A stretch of 64,000 nt of DNA from the NCBI GenBank assembly GCA_029378245.1, contig JARKIF010000008.1:1612001-1676000 (forward strand), in the 5' to 3' direction. The stretch's first letter is position 1, and every line of letters begins with the position of its first letter. This document shows positions 1-10,373 of this stretch, one piece after another. The notes under the pieces are model-generated. The model ran no database searches, was not told the origin of the DNA, and was given only the letters and a program-made list of their open reading frames with translations. Made by a program: the position numbers and the translations under genes. Source of the stretch: Roridomyces roridus. Taxonomy: Eukaryota > Basidiomycota > Agaricomycetes > Agaricales > Mycenaceae.

Positions 1-2
1 GC

Positions 3-554
3 TATTCCGGCTCACCGCGCCGTGCCGGCGATCCTCAGGCACTTTGGCGTCTTCTCACCTGCTCTGCTTGCGTCCTGACCCGCTTCAGTCTGCGCGAGGC
101 CGACCAGAACCAGGACGATGCCCACATTCTTTCATTCCTCTCGTCTCCTCAGATGGCGGCGCTCAAGAAGCTCTATCTGCAGGTTGACCTCACCGAGAAG
201 ATGGTCCACTTTCTTACTCTCCCAAACGCGGACGACGCTACCCCGGGAATGCTTGTGAATTTGAACATCATTTCCCTCCTGGATCTCCAGGGAGACCACA
301 TCGACGACCTCGCGCTGTATCGAATGGTGGTATCGCGTCTTGCGTCTCCCCCTGTCCGCAGTGTGCTGCGCAATGCTTTCTTTTCTCTGCGCCTGAAGGG
401 ACACTGGAATTCTGCACTCCTGCCGTGGTTGGTGGAGCGTTGTCGCGGGCGCATCGATTTGCGCATCTTTCTGGCGCAGTGTGAGGATCGGGATGCGAAG
501 GTGGGATGGTATACGAGCGCCCCGATTGCGGGTGGGTATCTCGCAGACGACTAA
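3..554 (+). CDS. 3' end of an unrecognised gene (partial)
   Basis: The frame is open from the left edge to a TAA after GGYLADD, so this is the C-terminal part (about 183 residues) of a protein whose start lies outside the window. The visible part has leucine-rich alternation (LYLQVDL, LNIISLLDLQGD, HWNSALLPWLVERC) of the kind seen in fungal F-box or leucine-rich proteins. No family motif is certain. Introns in the first 150 bases cannot be excluded. No function is proposed. Confidence 0.45.
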   Translation, partial: YSGSPRRAGDPQALWRLLTCSACVLTRFSLREADQNQDDAHILSFLSSPQMAALKKLYLQVDLTEKMVHFLTLPNADDATPGMLVNLNIISLLDLQGDHIDDLALYRMVVSRLASPPVRSVLRNAFFSLRLKGHWNSALLPWLVERCRGRIDLRIFLAQCEDRDAKVGWYTSAPIAGGYLADD

Positions 555-1572
555 AATCCATGTCGAGACAGACAACTTGTAATGAACCACATGATGCAAT
601 TGTGATTTTCTGTTCATGAGGGTTTAGATTCTTCCATTCTCCCTCCCGAATGACGCCGCCGGGTTTTCTTATGTGGCCGTTTGCTGTGGACCGATCCGAC
701 GCTCGAGTCGGAATGTACACAAGATAATTGCAGGCCCGCAGCAGGAAACACGCCTTTCATCTATTGGATTGCACAGCTATTGACCCTACCTGCATTTCTC
801 TTACACAGCTACCATCGAGTTGGGTTACTTCCTACGGCCTCGGGATTGGTGGTTACTCGAGTCGCGACATCTCGCGCGCTATAGAAATGTCACCGGGACA
901 CCTCGGGGCGCCTGTCGTCAAAAGCGCGTCAAACTTCTGAATGCTTCTTTCGTCGATCTTCTCTCAGAAGGAATGTGATGTTTGTGAAATGAAAACGCGC
1001 ACATTGCGTTGCGTGCACTGCTCACGGGGGAGTCCGGATTGTTGGAAGATACAGCACCTTAATCTGGTGCGCATGACGAAGACCCTGCGCCCTGTGTGCC
1101 GGGACGTATAAAAGCACCTACGTTTTCTTCGCCGTTCAATCAATTTCCTCCCCCTCTTTCTTTGCCTCGCGCCTCCAGATGGTATTTGTGTTCCTTCAGC
1201 TTTGGCCTTTTCTGAGAATCGTTTGCTTTCCAGCCGCCTTCACCTGTCTACCTCGGATGTCGCCACAGGCGCAATGCCTTTTCTGAGGTGCTACTCGTGT
1301 CGAGACTATACGTCGACCCGTAACGTTTGACCAGACATCGCATCGACCAAAAACCCAGGAATCCCTTGTCCGACGGTTTTGCAGACGTATTGTTGTGCGT
1401 GCAAATCTTTTGCCAGTGACATGATCACTCATGTTCCCCAGCGTCTTTTATTTTGGCTCTCGACACCCAGTCAGAGAGATGGCTATGAATACGCACTCTC
1501 TGACAGCGAGGACTGAACTAGCCATATGCACATACCAAAAAAATCACAACTGTAGTACTACTAGACGAATTA
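555..1572. other. intergenic stretch without a convincing gene
   Basis: Short ORFs on both strands here have no recognisable motif and no splice-compatible extension. The stretch lies between the 3' ends of two genes (the left-edge gene and GPI10). It holds one good TATA-like promoter on the plus strand, listed separately. Confidence 0.5.
1107..1114 (+). promoter_or_regulatory. TATA box (TATAAAAG)
   Basis: A TATAAAAG motif is followed at about 35-65 bases by a long pyrimidine-rich tract and then an ATG at 1179. This is the usual layout of a strong basidiomycete promoter. Only about 30 codons follow the ATG, with or without a plausible 52-nt intron (GTATTT...CAG). The transcript could be a very short peptide gene, a non-coding RNA or a decayed gene. 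Confidence 0.4.
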
Positions 1573-3457
1573 TCAGACGACATACTTCCACACTCGGACC
1601 CCGCCTTTCCGCTCATCGCAGTCCCCTTCCCACACACGCCCAGCAGACCATATTTCCGCATACCCCCGCTGCTGCAACAGATCTCGGACGCCTTCCTGCT
1701 CCAACAAAGCACCGAAAAACGCGAGATGCCGTGGCCAAGCGTGCACCCACGCGTAGAGTTCTGCCGCAGTATCCTGCACCGTACCCGGTATTGATGCTGG
1801 GAAGGGCGAGGGCGGGAACGTAGGATCGACCGTCTGAGGGAAGCGTTGATCGAGGTACGTGTACGGTGCCCCGAAGAACACCGTTGTCTGGTCTCGATCT
1901 CGATATGTGGCGGGATCTTGGCTCCTAAGAGAAATGATTTAGTACCAGGACTTGAAGACGAAGAGACGCTCACTGAAGAGGAGGTTCGCATCCTAGGGCC
2001 CAAAGTGTGCCATTGGCAAGCTCTGGACGATGCAGGTATGCGTGTCCAGGCGTCGAATGACACGGCATCAATAGACCGACTCCATCCCGGAGTTGGCTCC
2101 GCGGAATGTCGCGAATAAAGGCCATAACTTCGATGGGTCCACTGCAGTATAGAAGAGCAATATAAAGGGATATGGGGATGGTCACGAGCAGTGCAGCCAA
2201 AAGAGATGGCCGCAGGGCAAGTGATCGTTTTGGACCAACGGACATATCATACATGCACTTGGCGGCAAAGAGATGTAACATCGGGAGCAGAGGGTGGATG
2301 AACCGCCACTCCTTGTGGCCAGCCAGCGAATAGACACTGATGGTCCAAATAATGCAACCGAGCATCGAAGCCAAAGCTGGGGACGCACGACCGCAGAGGA
2401 TGTGCCGTACTTGGAGAAGCACAAAGGGAAGGGTTGTTGCGCATAATATGGGGATAGCTTGCGACAGATAATAGTGCCACGCATTCCCGCCGTAGAAAAG
2501 GGAGACACTTGAGAGGTTGGTGACCAGAAAGTTCAACGGGGTAAAGGTCGGTATGCCATAGTAGACGGTATCTAGAAGAAATATCCCAGACAGCGCAGCC
2601 AACCTGCAACACAATTAATATTTTTATTCCAGGGGACGAGAGGGCATACGGACGCGATTACTGCACCATCTTGAATTATAGCCGTCAAGGTTGGCAGACT
2701 GGACCTCATTTTCAGAAGTAGATGGCCAACCAAATACGCCCACAGTATGGCGTTTGTGGGTCGGATCGCGCAGGAGAGTGCAGCGAATCCCAATGTGAGT
2801 CTGACGCGAGAACTGAGGAACATCAACGAATGGCTACGGCCAACGGCAATGGCAATGTACCGGTCAATTGCAACATTGGGGCCAGCAATCCAGGGATAGA
2901 AGGCGAGGGCGACGGTGGTCAGAGAGGTTTCCAGCGAATTAGACAGTGACCGGGACAGAGCGAGGACATGGAAGGGCGAAGTGAGGGATATAAGCAGCTA
3001 AGAGACGTTAGTTCTACGCAGCACAGTCGAAGCAGCTCCAACGAACCGCGGTGGAGACATAGCGCTCACCAAGGACTGTTTCTGTCAGAGAGCAGAGAAA
3101 GATATCTGTGAGAGACGCGAGGGTTCCATGTAGAACGCGAGGGCAGCCGATCTGGCAACGACCTTTCAACCGACATGCCTCTCCAAGCTGAAAATGACCT
3201 ACAAGCAGCCAGTCTGACGCGTCAAGGCCCGTGGTCTTCAATATCCAGTACACAGGCACATTGAGCGCAGGATAGAGGATGCTCCGAATTGGACGAGGAC
3301 TGAGCCATTCCCAAGTGAGATGGCCGTAGCCGAAGACGAGATGGTGGGCCGGTTCAAGCGACTGGAAGTACTCGTCGGGCTGAAAGACCGTCGCTGTGAA
3401 GAGGGCAATGAAGACGCGTGTCAAGACAGCATAGTAAACGATGCATCTCTTCACCAT
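1573..3457 (-). CDS. GPI10: GPI mannosyltransferase 3 (GPI10/PIG-B, GT22)
   Basis: ER enzyme that adds the third mannose to the GPI anchor precursor, using dolichol-phosphate mannose. Exons are 3457-3203, 3151-3047, 2997-2654, 2603-1974 and 1924-1573, giving about 561 residues, normal for the family. Visible hallmarks are the N-terminal FQPDEYFQSLE block, LSNSLETSLTTVAL, the GT22 signature HKEWRFIHPLLPML, LMPCHSTPGHAYLH, and the tail WEGDCDERKGGVRVWKYV. Several hydrophobic helices are present. Four introns (49-51 nt) restore one frame without indels. The third has a weak donor (GTCCGT). The first in-frame ATG was taken as start; upstream sequence stays open and resembles coding sequence, so a missing first exon is possible. 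Divergent from RPC17. Confidence 0.9.
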
Positions 3458-3534
3458 GCGGGCTTGCTTCAAAAGACGAGTGATGCAGGACAAAAGGCGA
3501 TCAATGCTGCTTGCTCTCAACGTTCAAACCTAAG

Positions 3535-4297
3535 ATGGAGGCTCGTTTCCGCCAGCTCTTGGGCGCCCTGTATGACCTCGCTACCAGGTTCTAAACTCGC
3601 GGGCCGCCCTTCTCTCGAACCATGAGGTCCTCACATTACTCCGTGATCTCGAGGCGGACCATCTCGCGCGCACAAGGACGGCACATCGTATAAAAAAGGA
3701 GGAAGAGGCCGCTGGACTTACCCCCACCGTACCTGCAGGGGGGGGCAAAGACCGAACAGTCGTGGAGGTCAGCGAAAACTTGCGGACTGTTTCGTTTGAG
3801 GTGAGCTTGGAACCGCTAGTCCTGCCGCAACAACTAATAGGGTAGGCCATAAAATATCTCTCGGCAGAGCACCAGCCGTCCCAAACTCCTGAAGCTATCA
3901 CGCGTCTTGTCAAGGCACTGGAGCCATACGATCTGACCAAGTCGGAAAAATTGCAGATCGTAAACCTGGCCCCGCGAAACCATATTGAGCTCTACGTTGT
4001 ACGCCACCGTTTCCCCGTCTTCTTTGAGCTGCATTTCATTCGCCCATACAGATTGTTGAGGAGCTCGAAGATCGTTTAGCAGAGCGTATGGGGGACATCA
4101 TTGGCCATGTCGAAACATCCCTTGTCGCGGACCCTGCACTCGCCTCTGCTCCTGCTACTCAATCCGAAACGATTATTGGGAACGTCACTCAGGTCGAAGA
4201 TGAGGTGTGGGAAATGGACGAATACGATGGCGAAGAATTTGACGACAAGGGCGAGGGCGCCGGTGTGGAAGGTGACCTTGATATGGAAGACGATTAG
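3535..4297 (+). CDS. RPC17: RNA polymerase III subunit RPC9 (Rpc17)
   Basis: Subunit of the Pol III stalk, which pairs with Rpc25 and helps initiation. Exons 3535-3540, 3588-3800, 3846-3998 and 4052-4297 give 205 residues. The RPB4-like fold is clear: LNSRAALLSNHEVLTLL at the start, then SEKLQIVNLAPRNHIELYVIVEELEDR split by an intron. The C-terminus is strongly acidic. The first exon codes only Met-Glu and is followed by a GC...AG intron (GAG/GCTCGT), which is unusual. This start is chosen because it gives MEVLNSRAALL, the expected N-terminus. Its ATG lies 77 bp from the divergent GPI10 start. Confidence 0.85.
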
Positions 4298-4427
4298 GTT
4301 CTGTCTCTTTTATGTAGGTCCTATCTCTTTTCTTGGCTATTAAACTCTTCGGAGGCTGTGTCTTGCTCTGCATAATGATTCCGATTAGACTGTCAGCCAC
4401 CCTCGCCGCTCCTTCAAGTCTTCCAGC

Positions 4428-5396
4428 ATGAGCGTGCAAACACGTATGCGCGCACGCAGCTTTCATCTTCGCCCAGATATTGCTATACCCAAAACCCCGA
4501 TACCAGACACCCCTCCAAAGGAACTTCGAGTCGACCCAAGCAGCATCCTCGCTTTCGCCCGCCAGGCGTCGGTGTATGCCGTCAGTGCGCTTCTTGTGCT
4601 CAGCGGTTGTGCGCCAGGCGTGAGGGCACACAAGGTCAAGAGGGTGCCGAGAGCGCTCATTGCGGGAACAGGTGTTGAGCTGGTTGGATTCGAGCCCAGG
4701 TCGCCAAAAGCCAATGCCCGCGTGATTTTCGATGCTGCAGAGAAACCTGAAGATGTGGGCACTGAAGAATCGGAGGATGGTTCAGAACAAGCGGCTTCCG
4801 ACCCTCCGTCCATGGAAACCTCGCCGTCTCTGCTCGTCACGTCACAATCCGACGTCAAGCTCGATACTGTGCCGAACGAGATTGCAATTGCAGCTCTGCC
4901 ACCACCGCCTGCCGATCTCGCTGCCACAGCACCTGCTGAGAATGCCAACATTCGTGCCGATGTGGTCCGCAAGTTTGCCGCTTTCACCGCCGCCCGTCTA
5001 TCCCGACTGCCCGCCCCTGCTCCTCTGCCAGATGCTGTCTCCAGCACGCCCACAACACAGCAGTATGACGATCCTTTTGCCACGGTCCCCTCCACCCCGC
5101 ATACCCCAGCGCAACTCGAATTCGTCCCCACGCATCCACTCCGGCTACACTTCCCCAGCCTCCAATTCCGCGCAAACCACCTCGCCATGGAGAGCCCGAC
5201 GCCGTTGCCCCGTCCCGGCAGGCCACCCCTCCGCCAACAGACGGTTTTCTTCAAGCAACCGGCCATTGGCCCTTCATCACCGGATCGGACGCAGCGTCCG
5301 CCAGAGTATTGGTCGCCACATCCTGCAAAGGGCCGTTCGTGCGCTATTCCCATCAAGGCGCCCCGTGGCGATAAAGAGAATGCTGGGGTCGTGTAA
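4428..5396 (+). CDS. hypothetical proline/alanine-rich protein, 322 aa
   Basis: Uninterrupted ORF of 322 residues directly downstream of RPC17. The N-terminal 110 residues are the most protein-like part, with a short hydrophobic stretch (AVSALLVLSGCAPGV). The rest is low complexity, with acidic patches and Pro/Ala/Thr-rich segments, and it ends GDKENAGVV. No domain recognised. Likely disordered; possibly nuclear, given the short basic patches. A long antisense ORF over the same bases is a shadow caused by codon bias. Confidence 0.65.
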   Translation: MSVQTRMRARSFHLRPDIAIPKTPIPDTPPKELRVDPSSILAFARQASVYAVSALLVLSGCAPGVRAHKVKRVPRALIAGTGVELVGFEPRSPKANARVIFDAAEKPEDVGTEESEDGSEQAASDPPSMETSPSLLVTSQSDVKLDTVPNEIAIAALPPPPADLAATAPAENANIRADVVRKFAAFTAARLSRLPAPAPLPDAVSSTPTTQQYDDPFATVPSTPHTPAQLEFVPTHPLRLHFPSLQFRANHLAMESPTPLPRPGRPPLRQQTVFFKQPAIGPSSPDRTQRPPEYWSPHPAKGRSCAIPIKAPRGDKENAGVV

Positions 5397-5531
5397 TTTT
5401 ACAAAAATGATTATATTCGTTCGAAAGGTTGGCTACAGGGTGCTCAAAGCTAAGAATACACGAATTAGTGCTATGGGTGTGAGTGAAGCGAAGGAAAAAA
5501 TTGCGAGTATGTACAGATTAAGGATTAAGAA

Positions 5532-7239
5532 TTAGAGGGTCATGGCATCAAGCTCTGCTTGTTTCTCCGTCGGTGGTGTCGGCGTCGATATATCAATAAG
5601 TACTGCATCGGAGGAAGAATCCGAGGTGGATTCTTCTTTGGGAGTGTAAAGAGGAAGGCGGCGTGCTGTCAATCTTGCGGTTCCCTTGCGAATCGTATAG
5701 CTGCGAGTAGACTGGGAGATTCGCAGCGCCAAAGGGAAGAAGAGGAGGTTGGGGTGGGTACGCGCCGTCGGGCAGGCGGGTGGAGTGGAAGCCCAGAGCA
5801 GGTAGGATATCTCGCGGTGGAAGAGGCGGCGCGACACGGCCCATCGTGATAGGAACATCGAATTCCAACTCGGCAGGTCGCGACCTCGTCGCTGTCAGGC
5901 ATCTCGTACGTGCAGTGCACCGTCAGCTTGAGAGAATGCGAGACTTCGTAGAGGGGACCTGCAGTTGCGGGCCTTAGGGTAGAGGCACCTTGCCATTCTT
6001 CGCCACAGCCAACGGGAACATCATGGATGAAAGGAACGGAGGTCTCCATCGTGTACCACGTCGGAACCTCTTGACCGCATCATCCTCGAAGATACGAGTG
6101 TCCCCAGAGAGATTGTAGACTCCTGGCTCATCCGCAGGAAGCAGTGAAACGGAACACTTGATGCCCGTTGCACTTCGCACGGGAGCACAATATATGCCCA
6201 TGCGATACAAATCGGCCATTCTATGCGCCCCGAGGAGCGGCACATTCGGGGGCTGAAGATCCTGGCAAGGTACAGGATACCTCTCCGAATATTCCGAAGC
6301 TTGAACAGCGCGTCTATGTAGTGTAAGAACAGTGTCAAAGGGAGGGAGATGAACTGACCGGCATTGCTCCTTCTGGATGACATTAACCTGTGAATTTTGG
6401 CACACGAATCCGTCGGCAGTCAGCGTCTGGCAGATTCTTGGATCGGAGGCGAAGGGTAAAGTTGAGACGATCAGTCGCAAATGTCAGTGTACTTGGGCAC
6501 AGACGCCAAGACCTGTATTTTCGAAAGAATGTCGGAAGGGATCTGTGCGCCGTCACCGGATTTCACAGTAGGCGAGTTGAGAAGGTAGTTGATAATGCCG
6601 GGTGAGGAGGGCTCATCCGTCGGTGGTTCGAACAAAACGCCTCAATGTGATGGTCTTGGAAGTCTCCACAGACTTGACCCGAGACTGGAACGGGGAGCAG
6701 AAAGTGGAGAATGACCAAGAAGAGCGTCCTGTCTTCTTCGTCGATGATGAGGAATCTGGCCACAGCATGAAGGAAATATTTGGTGCGAGCGCCAAGATCG
6801 CCCGATGCGAACCCATGCGTGGCCGGTAGCCAGCCAGGAACAGGTATGTCGAAAACGACGTTCCAGTGGCCTTTTGGAAAACATTTGAGATGAGGTCAAA
6901 CGAATGAAGAAAAGTAGACGCACATGGCTCATCGGCATCTTCTTGACCTTCATTACTGAGCTCAAGACTTTCGGGTGGAGCAAGCTCTCGGGAAATGGAG
7001 CACAGCGACAACGGGGTGTAGCCCACGCTGTTTGTGATGACTTCGGTTTGGCCGTGGAAGGTAAGGAGGATGGATTGCAGGTGGACTCGCGCAGGCCGGC
7101 GGCGCTCGAAAAGACAATATGGCGACGCAAGGGCGATATTGATATGGCCGGAAAGGGAGAAGGCATTACTGGGGCAAAGTCAATACCTGAGGACCGATAT
7201 CGAGAGAGAGACTCACGATTTGTCGGGGGCCCCATACAT
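5532..7239 (-). pseudogene. arrestin-like protein gene with seven frameshifts
   Basis: Alpha-arrestin relatives act as adaptors between membrane cargo and ubiquitin ligases. Exons 7239-7217, 7168-6924, 6870-6359 and 6313-5532 carry an arrestin N-like half (LSGHINIALASP, VHLQSILLTFHGQTEV, WNVVFDIPVPGWLPA, GDLGARTKYFLHAVARF) and a C-like half ending ELEFDVPITMGRV and NLPVYSQLYDSQGNRKID. The frame changes seven times without splice sites: near 6775, 6645, 6490, 6385, 6068, 5885 and 5660. Six are +1 and one is -1. Correcting them gives one 518-residue frame with all introns in phase. It is either a young pseudogene or a sequencing-error hotspot; family assignment rests on motifs only. Confidence 0.65.
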
Positions 7240-7746
7240 ATCCAGAGAGGAGTTTAGGGGTACTATGTCGAATGGAGACGGACATGACGGAGTCGTGAAG
7301 AGCCGTGAGGAAGGTATTAGTGCAGGAAAGAGAAGGAGATTATAAGCGTATGATTAGCGGGGATGGAAGTGGAATGGAAACAAAAGGCTTTTTGTGGAAA
7401 CAATGGCATGTCGAGGCATGCGACGAGGCGTCACGACGCGGAAACAAAAGGATCTCCAAACGCGCCAATTGGTATTACAAGTTGTCACAAGCGCGATCGT
7501 ACGCTTTGGGCATTGCGTTTGTCTTTCTTGGTTCTTGAGGTGACTATCATTACGCAAAGAGAACAAGGGCCATTTCAAGCGAGTCTCGAGTGTACAGTCC
7601 ACAGAGAACCAGAAGGCACTTGCAAGGGCAGCAGACTGCGACTTCCGTCGTGAATTTGAAACGAAAACGGCACCGATCGTGGTCGCGAACAAACGCGTTC
7701 GAGATAGTCACGGACAAACAAGTAGCAGGTATCAGTGGCGGTGTGT
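7240..7746. other. intergenic stretch, nothing recognised
   Basis: Lies between the 5' end of the arrestin-like gene and the 3' end of BRX1 (both on the minus strand). Short ORFs on both strands have no family motif and unremarkable composition. It presumably holds the arrestin promoter and the BRX1 3' UTR. Confidence 0.5.
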
Positions 7747-8790
7747 CTACGCAAACACTTGGGAAACTGCCAGTTCGTCCTCGTCCCTCTTCCGCAGCTC
7801 TTTTCTGATCGCACTGTCCTCCTGTGCATCTTTACGCTCCCCATACTTTGTCCCTTGCTCTTTGCGGATAGCAGAACGCACCGCAGACGGGGAAATAAAT
7901 TCTGGGAAAAAGGTTAATGCCGGAAAACGTCGTCGGTTGTAATCGCGACGGACCTGGATTGGAAAACACGGTTGCACCACCAAACGCGCCTTCAAAGATT
8001 CGAATAGGGGTAAGGACGAATCTCGGGCCAATCTCCACCAGCGTAGTCTGTGGGGGCCCATTGGGCTGCGATGGATCCTTTTCCATTATCTGGAAGTTGC
8101 GGAACCATATTTTGTCGTCGAGGATGGAGAATGTGAGGATATGATCAATGAACGGCTTTGCTTTGCGAGCACTCGAAGGGACACCGAATATCTGTCCATA
8201 ATTAATCCCAGTATCGCGATATAAAGAAAAAAAGACGCTCACATGGGTGAAAACCTCCTTGGTCAACTTGCCCCACTCGGTCTCGTCAAACGCCTTATCA
8301 AAGCTCAATAGACCCCGACTGCCCTTCAAACAATTGCCCGTCATCTTCAACTCGTCCATCGTGTGCACATTCTGGACATGCAATTTTATGCTCGGCCCAT
8401 TAGGCGTCTTCGCAGCCCACATGTACAAGTCCTCATGCCGCCGCGCTTCAAAGTACAGCGTGTTGTTGCAATTGTTGAGGTCCGCCAGCTCGGGCAGCAG
8501 ATGCAATTGCGATTTTGAATCCAGTTTCGCGTCTACGTCCCTTTGTTCACATTTTGACACCAATAAAACGCTGGCGAATGCCCACCTTTTTTGACATGAG
8601 GAAGTAGGACCTCAAGGTCGTTCATGAAATGCCGCATCCGGTGGGTAATTCCACGCGAGGAGAGCATTAAAACTCGTTGCTTGTTCTTCTTCTTCTTGGG
8701 AAGAACAACTTCGACGTCGTCCACGTCCATTTCATCGGCCTTGCGTTTTCCTTTGGCGTTGGCCTTTTGCGCCTTCAAAACGGAGGACAT
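7747..8790 (-). CDS. BRX1: ribosome biogenesis protein BRX1
   Basis: Nucleolar Brix-domain protein needed for assembly of the 60S subunit. Exons 8790-8586, 8532-8243, 8191-7954 and 7901-7747 give 295 residues with no frame breaks. The N-terminus is acidic then lysine-rich (LPKKKKNK). The Brix core is unmistakable: ADLNNCNNTLYFEARRHEDL, GPSIKLHVQNVHTMDEL, NCLKGSRGLLSFDKAFD, KAKPFIDHILTFSILDDKIW and VEIGPRFVLTPIRIFEGAFG. The basic C-terminus ends ELRKRDEDELAVSQVFA. Introns are 51-53 nt. It shares an upstream region with the KH-protein 3' end (same strand). Confidence 0.95.
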
Positions 8791-8899
8791 GGTGGTCGGG
8801 TGAAAAGATTGCGTTTACATAATCACACTGATTGATGGGTCAAGAAGAGTACATAACGCGAAGGACGAATACAGGTATATAGGCAAATAAAATGCAGTA

Positions 8900-10216
8900 T
8901 TACGGTCCACGCAGCTGCTTTTGTTTCTCCTGTTCCAATCGCTGCAAAGCATGTCAGCGAAAGAATGAATGGCGGGCAGACGAAAGAGACTGACATGGTA
9001 CAGTAGCTGCACCGCCATCTGGATGTTGGCTGGTTGCCCAGTAATCACCACCAGGCGTTCGCCCTCGCTAGCAGGCGCGCCATTTGGACCGCCCGCAGCT
9101 CCCGGCTCCATTATTTTAATCTGACTCGCACTCATGTGCCGGATCTCGTTGATTTTACTACCTCCCTTGCCAATGATGCATCCGACAAGATCGTTTGGGA
9201 TATAGATTTGTTGGGTCTGCAGTTGTTGAGGAGGATTGTGTTGGTGAGGGGGGGGTGGTGCGGATCCGTATGGGTTTGAATAACCGGGGACATACGAGGA
9301 ACCAGAGTATGATGAAGGCTGCGAGTGTGCAGGAGGTGGTGGTGGCTGCCGACGGGATGTGGATGACGGGCGATAGCTTGAATTAGTTGATGATGGCATC
9401 CGCTCCTGCGCCTCGATGAGAATGTTGCCAATGTAGTACGTGGCGATGTGGATAGCGTCAGCGACACCAGCAACGCTCAGAACTCGCTATGCAAAGTATC
9501 AGACCCCAGTTAATTCAAGAAGAACCGATACAAACCTCGGTCGACCCGGGGAGCATACCCTCGCTCGCATTCAGCCGTGCACCACTCGCGTCCTGAATCT
9601 CCTTGATCTTGGACCCCTGCTTTCCAATGACAGAGCCCATGCGTGAATTGGGGATCATGAATTTGATTGTCACTGCGCGACTTCCGGGTACCGAAGGAAC
9701 GTCAAAGGGCTCGTCATTGATACGGCGCACGATGAGGCCAAATGCCTAGCAGCCAACTAAGTTCGCGCGTCATGATGCATAGACACACCTACACACCTTG
9801 GAGACAGCGTCCAACGGACCGCTAACATTCAGAATACGCTCGGGGTTGCCCGGAATGCTCTCCGAGACCATGACCCTCGCGCCGCTCTTCTCCCTGATCT
9901 CGTTGACATGGGTGCCCCCTTTGCCAATGATGATGGACGCATCCTGAGTGACGATCAAGCAGCGCATGTGAATCATGGGGGAAGGCGCGGTGGCGGAGGA
10001 CGGTTCCCCGGAAGTCGAGCTGGCCTTGTTGTTCGGGCTCTTGGTCCCATCCTTCGGAGATGGTGGCTTCTCGTCGACCATTGTGACGTCCTTGACGGTA
10101 GCAGGGCCTGTGGAAGAGAGGTCATCATTGGATGCTGGGCCGGTGTTGGCACGCTTGTAATGTTTCTGTTGTTCACTGTCAGAAGGAGAACGGGACCGTT
10201 TGCGAGTATCAGCCAT
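8900..10216 (-). CDS. triple KH-domain RNA-binding protein (PBP2/Rnc1/hnRNP K type)
   Basis: Exons 10216-9797, 9745-9536, 9486-8995 and 8941-8900 encode 387 residues. Three KH domains are visible with their GXXG loops: KH1 about 82-150 (IIGKGGTHVNEIR), KH2 about 163-232 (VIGKQGSKIKEIQ) and KH3 about 302-375 (IIGKGGSKINEIR). A Ser/Pro/acidic N-terminus precedes KH1. A proline- and glutamine-rich linker (with SQPSSYSGSSY) joins KH2 and KH3. The layout matches yeast Pbp2 and fission yeast Rnc1, which bind mRNA 3' regions and telomeric or poly(A) factors. The exact orthologue is not decided. Introns of 49-53 nt are all in phase. Confidence 0.88.
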
Positions 10217-10373
10217 TCTCGTTGATGGGGTAATGTAGGTCTGGGGTGCGGGGCGGGATGAGGGGAGGAGGATGGGGAGAGGAGGACGATAAGTAGAGAA
10301 TACATACCTCTGCAACTAGTATGGCGAGAGTTGGGAGGTGAGCTGCATACTGATTCCATCATACCAAACAGTA

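Noticed and set aside
3458..3520. upstream extension of GPI10 starting at a TTG
   Set aside because: Translation from TTG is not expected. The first ATG was used, although a missing upstream exon remains possible.
4463..5356. 297-codon minus-strand ORF
   Set aside because: Antisense shadow of the proline-rich ORF at 4428-5396; Ser/Gly/Arg composition mirrors Pro/Ala codons on the other strand.
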